Positions 22,466 through 32,639 of a stretch of DNA of 64,000 nucleotides are shown piece by piece. The stretch is from Xestospongia muta (Eukaryota > Porifera > Demospongiae > Haplosclerida > Petrosiidae): assembly GCA_963693285.1 (NCBI GenBank), contig OY848929.1, forward strand, positions 4,404,501 through 4,468,500. Reading direction: 5' to 3'. The position numbers were made by a program, and so were the translations under genes. How positions within the stretch are numbered: the stretch's first letter is position 1; each line of letters starts with the position of its first letter. The notes under the pieces are model-generated. The model did not search any database and was not told the DNA's origin. It worked only from the letters and a program-made list of their open reading frames with translations.

Positions 22466-23414
22466 CTCATGTCTATTGGAATAAATATAATAGTAATAGA
22501 CTAATAGGTTAAGTGTTTATAATGAGGATTACATGAAGGAATTTATGACAACTATTCTACTATTATTAGTATATATTACATTATAGTACATAACACTATT
22601 GCTTACTTTCAATATTTTCTTTGTCTCAGTAAATATTCAAAACTTTCCACTATAGAGTATATTGTCACTGAGTGACTGTGTTATTTGTACTCTTCAGTTG
22701 TTGCTGACTGTGTAATTAGATTGCTCAATATATGATGCTTGCTTTTTTAAGTGATTACATAACTCAATATAGTTGAGGTTGCAATTATAGTTATTAGTTG
22801 ATATCTGTATCAGCTAATAACTAAAATATTTATAATTCATTGATAATTTTTGAAATTCATTGATCATTTGTACTAGTCATTAGTTCCTGGGTATGGAGGA
22901 AAATAACCACAATAATACTAGGTATAGACAAAACACTACTATGTTTTGTAAACTTTTTTGTGTAGTATTGTTATCACTTAGAATTTTTTCTAACTCATTT
23001 CTAAGTAGCTTTTTGTTCTAGTATTTATTAGGTTATACATATGTTTATGAACTGTTCAGGTATCTGTATAAATAACTTATTTTGTTGTGACATATATTTG
23101 TTAATATTAGATTTCTTTCTCTTAAGTTATTGTTTGTCTAAGTAAGTTTTCTTAAGTTATTTATGTCACAGTATCTTAAATATATGTCTAGTAAAGGTGT
23201 TGTATTTGGTGTGTAAGTTTGATGTTAACTTGATTGTGGTTATGTTCCTAAAATCTGATTAGTTATTTACACATATAACTAAGTGCTGAGTCAACCAGAT
23301 TCCTTATCACACTGGAGAGAAGACCTTTATATTTGATTTATGTTTGCCAGACTTTGTCCCTCCCATTTTCTTCAAAAAATGTAACAAGGATATGAATTGT
23401 TTAATTTTATTAAA
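22466..23414. other. Intergenic, D2 upstream region
   Basis: No gene seen. It carries a stem-loop sequence at 22789-22822 that recurs near 25965 and 28887. Much of it is repeated at 25660-26150 and 28560-29460. Confidence 0.55.
22789..22822. repeat. Conserved stem-loop upstream of class I genes
   Basis: The arms AGTTATTAGTTGATA and TATCAGCTAATAACT are complementary with one mismatch around a 4-base loop. Close copies lie at about 25965-25998 and 28887-28920. Two of the three sit 325-350 bp upstream of a class I start codon (D2, D6). Confidence 0.6.
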
Positions 23415-23981
23415 CTAATAACGCATATTATAGATATATTTCAAATGTCGTTTAGTTTTTGTACTACAACAATATAATAGAAAAACCATAAATCTCCATT
23501 CAACTAACGTAAAGCCATCATTCACTAACTCTCGTAGTGCTCTACAGTTATCATTTCCAAAATCATAAATCCTTCCAACACTGATAGTTGGTTTGACTCG
23601 ACAATTTTGAAAGAATTGTTTTAATTCCCTTGCACACTGTGTACATGGTGAACTCTTTATCCAAATATGAGTGACTTTAGATCTGTCTTTATTTCTATAA
23701 TCGTCCATAAACGCTTGCTCAGCATGAACAAAGCGGTGATTTTTGTAAATCTCTCTGGTGTTAGTAACAAGATAGACATGAAATCCATCAAGTCTAGCAG
23801 AGATAGCTGTACACACTTGTGCCAACTTTAGTGATAGCCAAATTATCCGCTTGAATACATACTGTATCACCACTGTCAATAATGTTATGAGGATAAACAC
23901 TACTAACACTAGAGAAATAAATTGGATAACATGTATACCGTACATGTATATGATGTACTACTTACTGGTAATATCATCCAT
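23415..23981 (-). CDS. AID/APOBEC-like deaminase D3, membrane-anchored (class II)
   Basis: Proposed exons are a 16-nt exon 23981-23966 (MDDIT) and 23908-23415, joined in phase 1 across a 57-bp intron (GTAAGT...CTCTAG), giving 169 residues. The tiny exon is supported by D7, which keeps the same codons, splice sites and spacing, and by a kappaB-like site exactly 174 bp upstream in both. A hydrophobic helix follows (residues ~6-24, LVVFILITLLTVVIQYVF), then KR, so the domain faces the cytosol. Zinc centre H67-A-E69 and P93-C94-T-Q-C97; then KPTISVGRIYDF and CRALRELVNDGFTLVEW. The C-terminal tail is short and basic. An alternative unspliced start at 23945 would give 176 residues. Confidence 0.8.
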
Positions 23982-24154
23982 TGTGTTAGCTCACTTGAAT
24001 GTTTCCTATTCTGTTATGATCCAATCAGATTTCTTGGTAGTTATTTTCTTGGAGTGATTGTTTACACTGTGTGTATTGCAAATTTCCAATATCTATTTTT
24101 AAAACATGTAGGTCCCAAGAATTGAAATCTATAAATAGTAACACACTAATTAAA

Positions 24155-24165
24155 GGGACCTTCCC
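24155..24165 (-). promoter_or_regulatory. kappaB-like palindrome upstream of D3
   Basis: GGGACCTTCCC within the longer inverted repeat AAAGGGACCTTCCCTTT, 174 bp before the D3 start. It fits the relaxed NF-kappaB consensus GGGRNNYYCC. A CTATAAATAG box lies between it and the gene. Confidence 0.4.
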
Positions 24166-24578
24166 TTTAGAAGACTTCCATGAATCAGTTCAGTAATTCT
24201 TTCTCATTGAAATAATAGCATTCATTATTTCAGAAAATTAGATCACTGGTCCATTAATAATATTCATATATATACTCAGGGAAAAGACAAGTTTCTGGGA
24301 GTCTTTTAGTGACATTGCATGATAACTGGAATGATTACTATCATTATTAGTATTTCTTCAAACACTTAGACAGCTGCAATATAGCTCTTAAAGTTGCGCA
24401 TTTTTGTGTTGACATATTCGTGTAATAAATTCTATTATCAACAAACTACAATTTATTAATATATAACAGATGGGATAGTCACTATTTGTAGCCAAAACTA
24501 ACTCAATAATCACACTAAATAGTACTTCTTTATTTACTACTAGTAATTGTTAACTCCTTTATTACTACTGTTCACTAC
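24166..24578. other. Intergenic between D3 promoter and D4
   Basis: No gene seen. Sequence is shared with 30223-30640, 32224-32639 and 34171-34600. Confidence 0.6.
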
Positions 24579-25257
24579 TTAGAGTTCAGCAAGGTACTTC
24601 TTGGTCTGTTGAATGTCACGGTTCTTAGGAGTATTCCAGACTTCTAGGGTGAACCCTTCCATTATCATATTTCTTAAACCTTGAAAATTATCGCTATCAT
24701 TTCCGTCCCATATTTTTCCAATGTAAACAGTAGGTTTAGTGTATCTCATAGAAAAATGATTGATAAGACGTCTTGAACAGTCAGCACATGGAGAATTCTT
24801 GATCCAAATACTGTGAATATCACTAGCAGATGTTCGTCTAATGAATACTCTTTCAGCATGTTCATAAGGCTCACTCCAATAAATATGACCAGTGTTTGTA
24901 CGGAGAAGAGTACCTTCAGTTGTAAAAGCCATTTTAGCTGCTTTTTCTAATGTGCATTTAGAACCAGTTGGAAGATCACGTAGCCTTGTTTCTTGTGTAT
25001 ATCTAGATAGAAAGAAGCGCACATCTTAAAATGATATTATATAATACACAGTTAGTATTATATATATGACTATTGTACCATAGATAAATCTTTACTCTAT
25101 ATTATCTATGATTGTACATAGATGTCTTTCTTTACCTTGGACCAATGTTGTTAGGTTCCTTGCATAACTGGTAACAATAAACTATAAGAAGGATTACTAG
25201 GAATGGAAGAACTAGCACAAATAAAGATTGAGCATCATCTGGAGTATTGTGATCCAT
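24579..25257 (-). CDS. AID/APOBEC-like deaminase D4, membrane-anchored (class III)
   Basis: Exons 25257-25136 and 25002-24579 (133-bp phase-2 intron) give 181 residues. An acidic, presumably extracytoplasmic N-terminus (MDHNTPDDAQ) leads into one hydrophobic helix (SLFVLVLPFLVILLIVY), then CYQLCKEPNN. Exon 2 opens with a single RYTQETRL linker unit, then STCSLE-type and GTLLRTNTGHIYWSE segments. The zinc centre is H89-A-E91 and P112-C113-A-D-C116. KPTVYIGKIWDGND and QGLRNMIMEGFTLEVW follow. The intron position differs from class I and class II, so the anchor exon has a separate origin. Confidence 0.85.
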
Positions 25258-26156
25258 GTTAAGTTCACTATCAGGCAATCCTTTTAGATTGAAAGATAGT
25301 AAAAGGAGAAGAAATATAACTTTACCTCCTTTAAACTCTTGTTAGCGTACTTTGTGTACTAGTTGGTATTGTGGTATTGTGGTTATGTGCTGGGAAGCTT
25401 AGTTATAAGATAACAATGACTGGAACCTCCCCTTTTTTGTTCATGATAATTCTTAGTAATGTGTGCCAACTCTCACTGAAATTATGGGTATATTTACTCT
25501 CTAATTCCTTGAAGTATGTAGTGTTAATAAATATTGACAAGTTCATTTATAAAGATATTTTATATTCATTTAATTCTTAATTTTCACTGCATGAACACTG
25601 ATGTCTCTTATATGAAATACTCAATGTAAATATTTTTACATATACAACTATAGGAATAAAAATGTAATAGTAATAGACTAAATGGTTAAGTGTTTATAAT
25701 GATGGTTGCATGAAGAAATTATGACAACTATTCCACTATTGTTAGTATATATTACATTATAATACATAACATTATTGCTTACTTTCAATATTTTCTTGGT
25801 CTCAGTAAATATTCAAAAACTTTCCACTATAGAGTATATTGCCACTGACTTTGTTATTTATACTCTTCAGTTATTGCTGACTGTGTAATTATTATATTGG
25901 TCAATATATTATGCTTGCTTTTTAAAGTGATAATATACCTAAATACATTTGAGGTTGCAATTATAATTATTAGTTGATATCTGTATCGGCTAATAACTAA
26001 AATATTTATAATTCATTGATAATTCGTACTAGTCATTAATTCCTGGTTGTGGAGGAGGGTAACCACAATAACATTAGCTATAGACAAAGCCTTATAACTT
26101 TATGTAAACGTTTTTGTTTATTAATACTATTGCACTAGTCATCAGTTTTAGTTTTA
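25258..26156. other. Intergenic, fused D4 and relic class I promoters
   Basis: Up to about 25640 this is the D4 upstream region, also found before D8 and D9. At about 25660 the sequence switches to the class I upstream region (matches 22480-22990) with no class I gene attached. This is a duplication breakpoint. Confidence 0.6.
25422..25431 (-). promoter_or_regulatory. kappaB-like site upstream of D4
   Basis: GGGAGGTTCC on the minus strand, 165 bp before the D4 start codon. It fits GGGRNNYYCC and is conserved before D8 and D9 at 166 and 165 bp. Confidence 0.38.
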
Positions 26157-26280
26157 CTTTAGATCTGTTTTGTCTTTATAAAAACCATCAATACTTGCTT
26201 AGCATGTAAAAATTGTTTTTGTAGACAAATTTAGTGTTAGTAACAAGATAGATGTGAGATTGATAATGCACACTAATGAC
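26157..26280 (-). pseudogene. Degraded class II deaminase fragment
   Basis: The plus-strand text AGATCTGTTTTGTCTTTATAAAAACCATC ... TGCTTAGCATG ... TTAGTGTTAGTAACAAGATAG (shown here in pieces) aligns with the D3 coding region around the H-A-E motif and the VYLVTN strand. It carries small deletions and frame breaks, and the PCxxC part is missing. Confidence 0.55.
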
Positions 26281-26506
26281 AATGAGAGGAAATCCTGTCA
26301 ATCAGATTATTAATTCTCTCTCAATGAGATTATGAATAATATGTCACAGCATTCATAATTTTGATTACATCCACACAAACACACACAATTGGCGTAGTGA
26401 TAATATTCATTACTTGTGACCAACTATAATAATTGATGTTATTTATGAGTTAGAATATGTAGTGAAGAAAAACTAAATACATAAAAGGCATTCTTAATAA
26501 TTATAT
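26281..26506. other. Intergenic, repeat of the 20.8-kb region
   Basis: No gene. The AATGAGAGGAAATCCTGTCA segment and what follows match about 20800-20990. Confidence 0.5.
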
Positions 26507-27253
26507 TTAGAATTCTTTATGTTGTTTCTTTCTTGCCTTTTTTTCTAATTTACTCAAGTAATTTGTAGTGGTGGGATTTGATCCATACATCATTTTGTGT
26601 AATTTGTCCCATACTTCGATTTTAAAACCTGCTTTCATTAGATTTATGAGTCCTTGATCATCATTTTTGTCATAGAGGTGCCATATTCGTCCAATATAAA
26701 TGATGGGTTTATTATGATTTTTAAAATATTTAAGAAGTGCTCTTGAACAATCAGCACATGGTGAGTTCTTGATCCACAGAGCTCTGATATGATCTGGATT
26801 GTTAGATCTATCATTTATAAACATGATTTCAGCATGTGGTCCTCCAGGAGTGTTAAGATATTCCTGTAAAAATAAACAAAGTAATACTGAATTCATTTAT
26901 AAATATTGTACTAGTGGTTTTATAGGAATTTGCTAAATATTTTAAAGCTATAGTAGATACATACCAATTGTTTGAGTGTATGTCAGGCTATTTTTAGGTC
27001 CATCAGGAAGTGCATACTTTGTTGTGTATTAAACTGATCCCCACTTCCTAAACCCAAAACATTAATTATATGAAACAAAGTATGACTTCCTGCCAGACCT
27101 ATAGATACTACTACCTCGTTTTTAGTTTACTTTGCCGGTGTTGGTCAGCAAAAGTGTTCCATAGGAGTTGAAAGCTCTTTCTACAACGTCATATCCATTA
27201 TTACTGACTCCTATTATTATTGTCAGTAAAATAGCTAAACATAGGATCTTCAT
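26507..27253 (-). CDS. AID/APOBEC-like deaminase D5, signal peptide instead of anchor (class I)
   Basis: Exons 27253-27131 and 26863-26507 (267-bp phase-0 intron) give 159 residues. Exon 1 is short: MKILCLAILLTIIIGVSNNG looks like a cleavable signal peptide, followed directly by the first deaminase strands (GTLLLTNTGK). Exon 2 is class I (EYLNTPGG) with H51-A-E53 and P76-C77-A-D-C80, then KPIIYIGRIWHL and DQGLINLMKAGFKIEVW. The C-terminus is Lys-rich. The Cys-rich helix and linker of D1/D2 are absent, so this paralogue is predicted to be secreted or luminal. A foldback sequence lies in its intron. Confidence 0.82.
26995..27108. mobile_element. Small foldback element in the D5 intron
   Basis: TAGGTCCATCAGGAAGTGCA at the left and TGACTTCCTGCCAGACCTAT at the right are inverted copies with a few mismatches, and the match extends inward through ATACTTTGTT. 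The spacer is about 50 bp. No equivalent is seen in the D1, D2 or D6 introns, so insertion after duplication is likely. Confidence 0.6.
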
Positions 27254-27452
27254 GTTGAGTTTGCTGGAATAAAAAGTAACAAGATAATTAAGACTAGTTA
27301 GAAAAAAATTTATATATATTATACTATTATTCTGGGACAAAATACTGTTTAAATAATATAATGGTTACTTTTAGGAGCTTGATTAAATTTAGAAATTTCC
27401 CCTCACAGCTTTAGTCCAGTTTGTTTCTTAATAATTACAATATAAAAACACC

Positions 27453-27463
27453 CGGGAAATTCC
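27453..27463 (-). promoter_or_regulatory. kappaB palindrome upstream of D5
   Basis: GGGAAATTCCC, a perfect palindrome that fits the canonical NF-kappaB consensus, 200 bp before the D5 start. The palindrome extends outward with one mismatch (AAAACACC ... GGTGTTTT). A degenerate copy (GGAAAATTCCC) lies at 21343-21353 before the relic exon. Confidence 0.45.
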
Positions 27464-27709
27464 CAGGTGTTTTTTGCTGTGTGTAATAGTTGATATAGCT
27501 TTAATTATATTCATTGGAGATGACTGGTTTGTACTGACATGATACTGTTGTTTCCTTGAAATGGATTATGTTTGCTTATGATACATTTACTGTATCTGAT
27601 ATTCTTGACTATATTATTGTAGTTGATGACATTGTCAATGACTTTTGGTATTGGGCTATAAATTAGTTTAAATATTATTATTATTCAAACATGAAACAAT
27701 TATATATTA

Positions 27710-28540
27710 TTATTGAGCTTCTCTTGATTGTGTTTCTAATTTATGTAAGTGATCTTCAGTGGTGGGATTTGATCCATACATCATGTTATGTAATATTTCC
27801 CATACTTTGATCTTAAAACCTGCTTTCATAAGATTTATGAGTCCTCGGTTATTTTTGTCATCAAAGCCCCATATTTTTCCGACATAAATGGTTGGTTTGT
27901 GATGATTTTCAAAATATTCAATTAGTTCTCTTGAACAATCAGCACATGGTGAGTTCTTGATCCACAGAGTTGTTATATGATCTGGATTGTTAGATATGTC
28001 ATTTATAAACATGATTTCAGCATGTGGTCCTCTAGGAATGTTGATGTATTCCTGTATAATGAAAAGAAATACACTGTCTTATGCTTATGGCTCTAGATTA
28101 ATAGAATGAAACAATACAAATGTTCATGTGTTGACTCCAAGTCTTGTACTCACTAGTAAGCTATAGTAGGTAAATTATCTATACTTTAGTAAGTTAGTAT
28201 GTAACTAGTGAAAATGATTATGTGTCATAATTAATTGTTAGGTTACTGTGAGGGGTACAAGCTTAATATCACCATCACATGTATTTAATTTTTTGTTTAC
28301 CTTGTCAGTATCGGTCCATAAAAGAGTTCCATTCCCTTTGTGAGCTCTCATTGCAACTTCATGCTCTTTCTCAGCTCTACCATTAGTTGAATCTAGTGGC
28401 AGCTTTATAGTAGTTATATAATGTAAAGAAACTGAACTACTGTCTTCTAAATCAGTGATTTCAATAGCACATTGTAATGGTTTGACTTTCTCTGTGTTGA
28501 TGGTATATAAATTAACAATTTGTAAAATATCTGTCTCCAT
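27710..28540 (-). CDS. AID/APOBEC-like deaminase D6, anchor lost (class I)
   Basis: Exons 28540-28301 and 28051-27710 (249-bp phase-0 intron) give 193 residues. The start METDILQIVNLYTINTEKVK aligns with D2 on both sides of the transmembrane helix, which is missing. About 35 residues of helix and Cys-rich segment have been deleted, leaving a protein predicted to be soluble and cytosolic or nuclear. The zinc centre is intact: H90-A-E92 and P115-C116-A-D-C119. KPTIYVGKIWGF and RGLINLMKAGFKIKVW follow. Exon 2 begins EYINIPRG, with a P-R change in the otherwise constant TPGG. Confidence 0.82.
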
Positions 28541-29467
28541 TTGTGTCTATTGGAATAGAAATTTATTAGTAATAGACTTACAGGTCAAGTATTTATAATG
28601 AATATTACACAAATGAGTTTATGACAACTATCCTACTATCGTTAGCATAGACGGCATTATATTTATATAGCATTATTGTGAGATATTATAATACACACTG
28701 TTACTTACTTTAAGTATTTTCTTGGCTTCAGTAAGAATTCACAATTCTCTATTATCGAGTGCATTGTCACTGACTATGTTATCTATACTCTTCAGTTGTT
28801 GCTGACTGTGTAATTAGATTGCTCAATATATGATGCTTGCTTTTTTAAGTGATTACATAACTCAATATAGTTGAGGTTGCAATTATAGTTATTAGTTGAT
28901 ATCTGTATCAGCTAATAACTAAAATATTTATAATTCATTGATAATTCATATTAGTCATTAATTCCTGGTTATGGAGGAGGATAACCACAATAGACAAAAC
29001 CTTATAGCTTTTTATAAACTTTTTTGTTTCATAATTGTATCACTTAGAATCTCATTTCTAAGTAACTTTCTGTTCTGATAGATTGATTTATTAGGTTATG
29101 AACTGTTCTAGTATCTTTATAAATAACTTACTTTGTTGTGACATATATTTGTTAATATTAGATTTTTTTCTCTTAAGTTATTGTTTGTCTAAGTAAGTTT
29201 TCTTGAGTTATTTATGTCACAGTATCTTAAATATATGTCTAGTAAATGTGTTGTATTTGGTGTGTGAGTTTGATGTTAACTTGATTGTGGTTATATTCCT
29301 AAAATCTGATTAGTTATCTCTACACACGTAACTAAGTGCTGAGTCAACCAGACTCCATATCACACTGGAGAGAAGACCTTTATATTTGATTTATGTTTGC
29401 CAGAATTTGTCCCTCCCACTTTCTTCAAAAAATGTAACAAGGATATGAATTGTTTAATTTTATTAAA
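28541..29467. other. Intergenic, D6 upstream region
   Basis: Copy of 22466-23414 with small deletions; stem-loop copy at 28887-28920. No gene seen. Confidence 0.55.
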
Positions 29468-30038
29468 CTAATAACGCATATTATAGATATATTTCAAATG
29501 TCGTTTAGTTTTTGTACTACGACAATATAATAGAAAAACCATAAATCTCCATTCAACTAACGTAAAGCCATCATTCACTAACTCTCGTAGTGCTCTACAG
29601 TTATCATTTCCAAAATCATAAATCCTTCCAACACTGATAGTTGGTTTGACTCGACAATTTTGAAAGAATTGTTTTAATTCCCTTGCACACTGTGTACACG
29701 GTGAACTCTTTATCCAAATATGAGTGACTTTAGATCTGTCTTTATTTCTATAATCGTCCATAAATGCTTGCTCAGCATGAACAAACTGCCGACTTTTGTA
29801 GATCTCTCTGGTGTTAGTAACAAGATGGACACGAAATCCATCAAGTCTAGCAGAGATAGCTGTACACACTAGTGTCCATTTTAGCAATATCCACTTGACT
29901 GTCTTGACTAAATACCATATCATCACCACTGTCAATGTTATAATGACGATAAACACTACTAACACTAGAGAAATAAATTGGACAAACATGTATACTGTAC
30001 ATGTATATGATGTACTACTTACTGCTAATATCATCCAT
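29468..30038 (-). CDS. AID/APOBEC-like deaminase D7, membrane-anchored (class II)
   Basis: Proposed exons 30038-30023 (16 nt, MDDIS) and 29964-29468, joined in phase 1 across a 58-bp intron, give 170 residues. From the first deaminase strand onward it is almost identical to D3 (one C to R change near the end). The hydrophobic N-terminal helix and its flank have changed more (VVFIVIITLTVVMIWYLV). Zinc centre H68-A-E70 and P94-C95-T-Q-C98. The contrast between a near-identical catalytic part and a diverged anchor suggests conversion or selection on the anchor. An unspliced alternative from 30034 would give 188 residues. Confidence 0.8.
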
Positions 30039-30211
30039 TGTGTTAGCTCACTTGTATGTTTCCTTTCTGATATGATCCAATCAGATTTCTTGGTATTTTT
30101 TTCTTGAAGAGGTTGTTTACATTATGTTTATACTGTGTACATTGCAAATTCTATTTTTAAACTAGTAGGTCCCAAGAATTGAAATCTATAAATAGTAACA
30201 CACTAATTAAA

Positions 30212-30222
30212 GGGACCTTCCC
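30212..30222 (-). promoter_or_regulatory. kappaB-like palindrome upstream of D7
   Basis: GGGACCTTCCC, 174 bp before the D7 start, the same distance as in D3. Confidence 0.4.
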
Positions 30223-30640
30223 TTTAGAAGAATTCCATGTATTAGTTCAGTAATTCTTTATCATTAAAATAACAATACTACTCATTTTTTCAGAAAATTA
30301 CATCACTAGTCCATTAATAATATTCATATATATACTTAGGGAAAAGACAAGTTTCTGGGAGTCTTTTTGTGACATTACATGATAACTGGAATGATTTCTA
30401 TCGCTAGTAGCATTTCTTTAAACACTTAAACAGCTGCAATATAGCACTTAAAGTTGCGCCTTTTTATGTTGAGATATTTCATGTAATAAACTTTGTTATC
30501 AACAAAATACAATTGATTAATGTACAACAGATGGGATACTAACTATTTGTAGCCAAAACTAACTCAATAATCACACTAAATAGTACTTCTTTATTTACTA
30601 CTAGTAATTGTTAACTCCTTTTATTACTACTGTTCACTAC
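30223..30640. other. Intergenic between D7 promoter and D8
   Basis: No gene seen. Shared with the regions 3' of D4 and D9. Confidence 0.6.
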
Positions 30641-31387
30641 TTAGAGTTCATCAAGGTACTCCCTGGTCTGTTGAATGTCACGGTTCTTAGGAGTACCCCA
30701 GACATCTAGGGTGAACCCTTTCATTATCATATTTTTTAAACCTTGACGATTATCGCTATTACCTCCGTCCCATATCTTTCCAATATAAATAGTAGGTTTA
30801 GTGGATCTCATAGAAAAATGATTGATAAGACGTCTTGAACAGTCAGCACATGGAGAGTTCTTGATCCAAATACTATGAATATTGCTAGCAGATGTTCGTC
30901 TAATGAATACTTTCTCAGCATGTTCGTAAGACTCACTCCAATAAATATGACCAGTGTTAATATGAAGAAGAGTACCTTCAGTTGTAAAAGCCATTTCAGC
31001 TGCTTTTTCTAGTGAGCAGGTAGAACCAGTTGGAAGATCACGTGACCTTGTTTCTTGCACATATCTGGACCTTATTTCTTGTGTATATCTGGGCCATATT
31101 TCTTGTGTATACCTGGGCCTTATTTCTTGTGTATAACTGGATAGAGAGAAGTACACATCTTAAAACGATATTATATAATACACAGTTAGTATTATATATG
31201 ACTATTGTACCATAGATAAATCTTTACTCTATTGTCTATGGTTGTACATAGATGTCTTTCTTTACCTTGGACCAATGTTGTTAGGTTCCTTGCATAACTG
31301 GTAACAAATAACTATAAAAAGGATTACTGGGAATAGAAAAACTAGCACATATAAAAATTGAGCGTCATCTGGAATTTTGTGATCCAT
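30641..31387 (-). CDS. AID/APOBEC-like deaminase D8, membrane-anchored, expanded linker (class III)
   Basis: Exons 31387-31266 and 31136-30641 (129-bp phase-2 intron) give 205 residues. The acidic N-terminus MDHKIPDDAQ, a hydrophobic helix (FLYVLVFLFPVILFIVI) and CYQLCKEPNN are as in D4. The linker holds four tandem 8-residue units (SYTQEIRP, RYTQEIWP, RYTQEIRS, RYVQETRS), a 24-bp coding minisatellite. Zinc centre H113-A-E115 and P136-C137-A-D-C140, then KPTIYIGKIWDGGN and QGLKNMIMKGFTLDVW. Extra units add 24 residues relative to D4 without breaking the frame. Confidence 0.85.
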
Positions 31388-31552
31388 ATTAAGTTCACTA
31401 TCAGGCAATCCTTTTGGAATGAAAGATGAGTACAAGGAGAAGAAATATAACTTTACCTCCTTTAAACTCTTGTTAGCATACTCTGTGTGCTTGTCGATAA
31501 TGTGGTATTGTGGTATTGTGCTGGGAAGTTTAGTTATAAGATAACAATGACT

Positions 31553-31562
31553 GGAACCTCCC
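31553..31562 (-). promoter_or_regulatory. kappaB-like site upstream of D8
   Basis: GGGAGGTTCC on the minus strand, 166 bp before the D8 start. Confidence 0.38.
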
Positions 31563-32212
31563 CTTTTTTGTTCATGATAATTCTTAGTAATGTGTGCCAA
31601 CTCTCACTCAAATTATGAGTATATTTACTCTCTAATTCCTTGAAGTATGTAGTGTTAATAAATATTGACAAGTTCATTTGTAAAGATATTTTATATTCGT
31701 TTAATTCTTAATTTTCACTGCATGAACACTGATGTCTCTTTTATGAAATACTCAATGTAAATATCTTCACATATACAACTATTAAAAAGGGCAGGCATAT
31801 ATAAGTATAATAATTTATTGTAATTATATACAATAGTGGAAACTATTAGCATTTGTTTTAGTTTGTTGAATGGATAAATTTTGAAACTTTTATTTTTATT
31901 ACAGCACACTCACAATTATTTTGTTAAAAATGTGAAGATCTGTTTTACTAAGGCTTGATTTATTAATTACATGTACATTGCCATTTTAAAACTTGTCCAT
32001 CATATAATTCAACAATAAAAGTGTCTTCTTTATCATATCTTTATTAATTGTTTAGGTCATTCTTCAATATTTGTGTTTGATATATTTAACTAATATTCTT
32101 ATCAAAATAGTTTACATTGTATTTGTATACATACTGTGTGTATTGTAATATCTATTTTTAAACTATTAGGTCCCAAGAATTGAAATCTATAAATAGTAAC
32201 ACATTAATTAAA

Positions 32213-32223
32213 GGGACCTTCCC
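32213..32223 (-). promoter_or_regulatory. Orphan class II kappaB-like palindrome
   Basis: GGGACCTTCCC in the same context as before D3 and D7, but no MDDI exon or class II coding sequence follows. The gene appears to have been deleted and its promoter left behind. Confidence 0.4.
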
Positions 32224-32639
32224 TTTAGAAGAATTTCATGTATTAGTTCAGTAATTCTTTCCCTTTAAAATAATAGCATTCATTATTTCAGAAAATTAGA
32301 TCACTAGTCCATTAATAATATTCATATATATACTTAGGGAAAAGACAAGTTTCTGAGAGTCTTTTAATAATGTATGCTTAGTAACTGGAATGATTACTAT
32401 TGATAATATAACATTTCTCCAAAAACTTAAACAGCTGCAATGTTTTTTTTAAATTGCGCCTTTTTATGTTTAGATATTTCATGTTATAAACTCTATTATC
32501 AACAAAACTCAGTTTATTAATATACAAAAAATGGGATAATCATTATTTGTAGCCAAAACTAACTCAATAATCACACTAAATAGTACTTCTTTATTTACTA
32601 CTAGTAATTGTTAACTCCTTTATTATTATTGTTCACTAC

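Larger units (their letters stand above)
21310..25640. repeat. Segmental duplication, copy A (D2-D3-D4)
   Basis: A block holding a class I, a class II and a class III deaminase gene in that order aligns with 27410-31760 (D6-D7-D8) at an offset of about 6.05-6.1 kb. Intergenic DNA is shared as well, for example the ends AATTAGTTTAAATATTATTA before D2/D6 and the stretch ending near 25640/31760. Confidence 0.85.
27410..31760. repeat. Segmental duplication, copy B (D6-D7-D8)
   Basis: Aligns with 21310-25640. The offset is about 6105 bp at the class I genes, 6053 at the class II genes and 6062 at the class III genes. Confidence 0.85.
31388..32639. other. Intergenic with an orphan class II promoter
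   Basis: The D8 upstream region (to about 31760) is followed by sequence also present at 33720-34110. An orphan kappaB-like palindrome and CTATAAATAG box lie at about 32190-32223, where no class II gene follows. No gene seen. Confidence 0.55.

Noticed and set aside
23966..24125. Plus-strand open frames opposite the D3 start
   Set aside because: Antisense shadows of the deaminase and its promoter; not conserved between copies.
31262..31600. 112-residue frame on the minus strand
   Set aside because: Its C-terminal part is D8 exon 1. The upstream part is promoter sequence that happens to stay open and is broken or different in the D4 and D9 copies.
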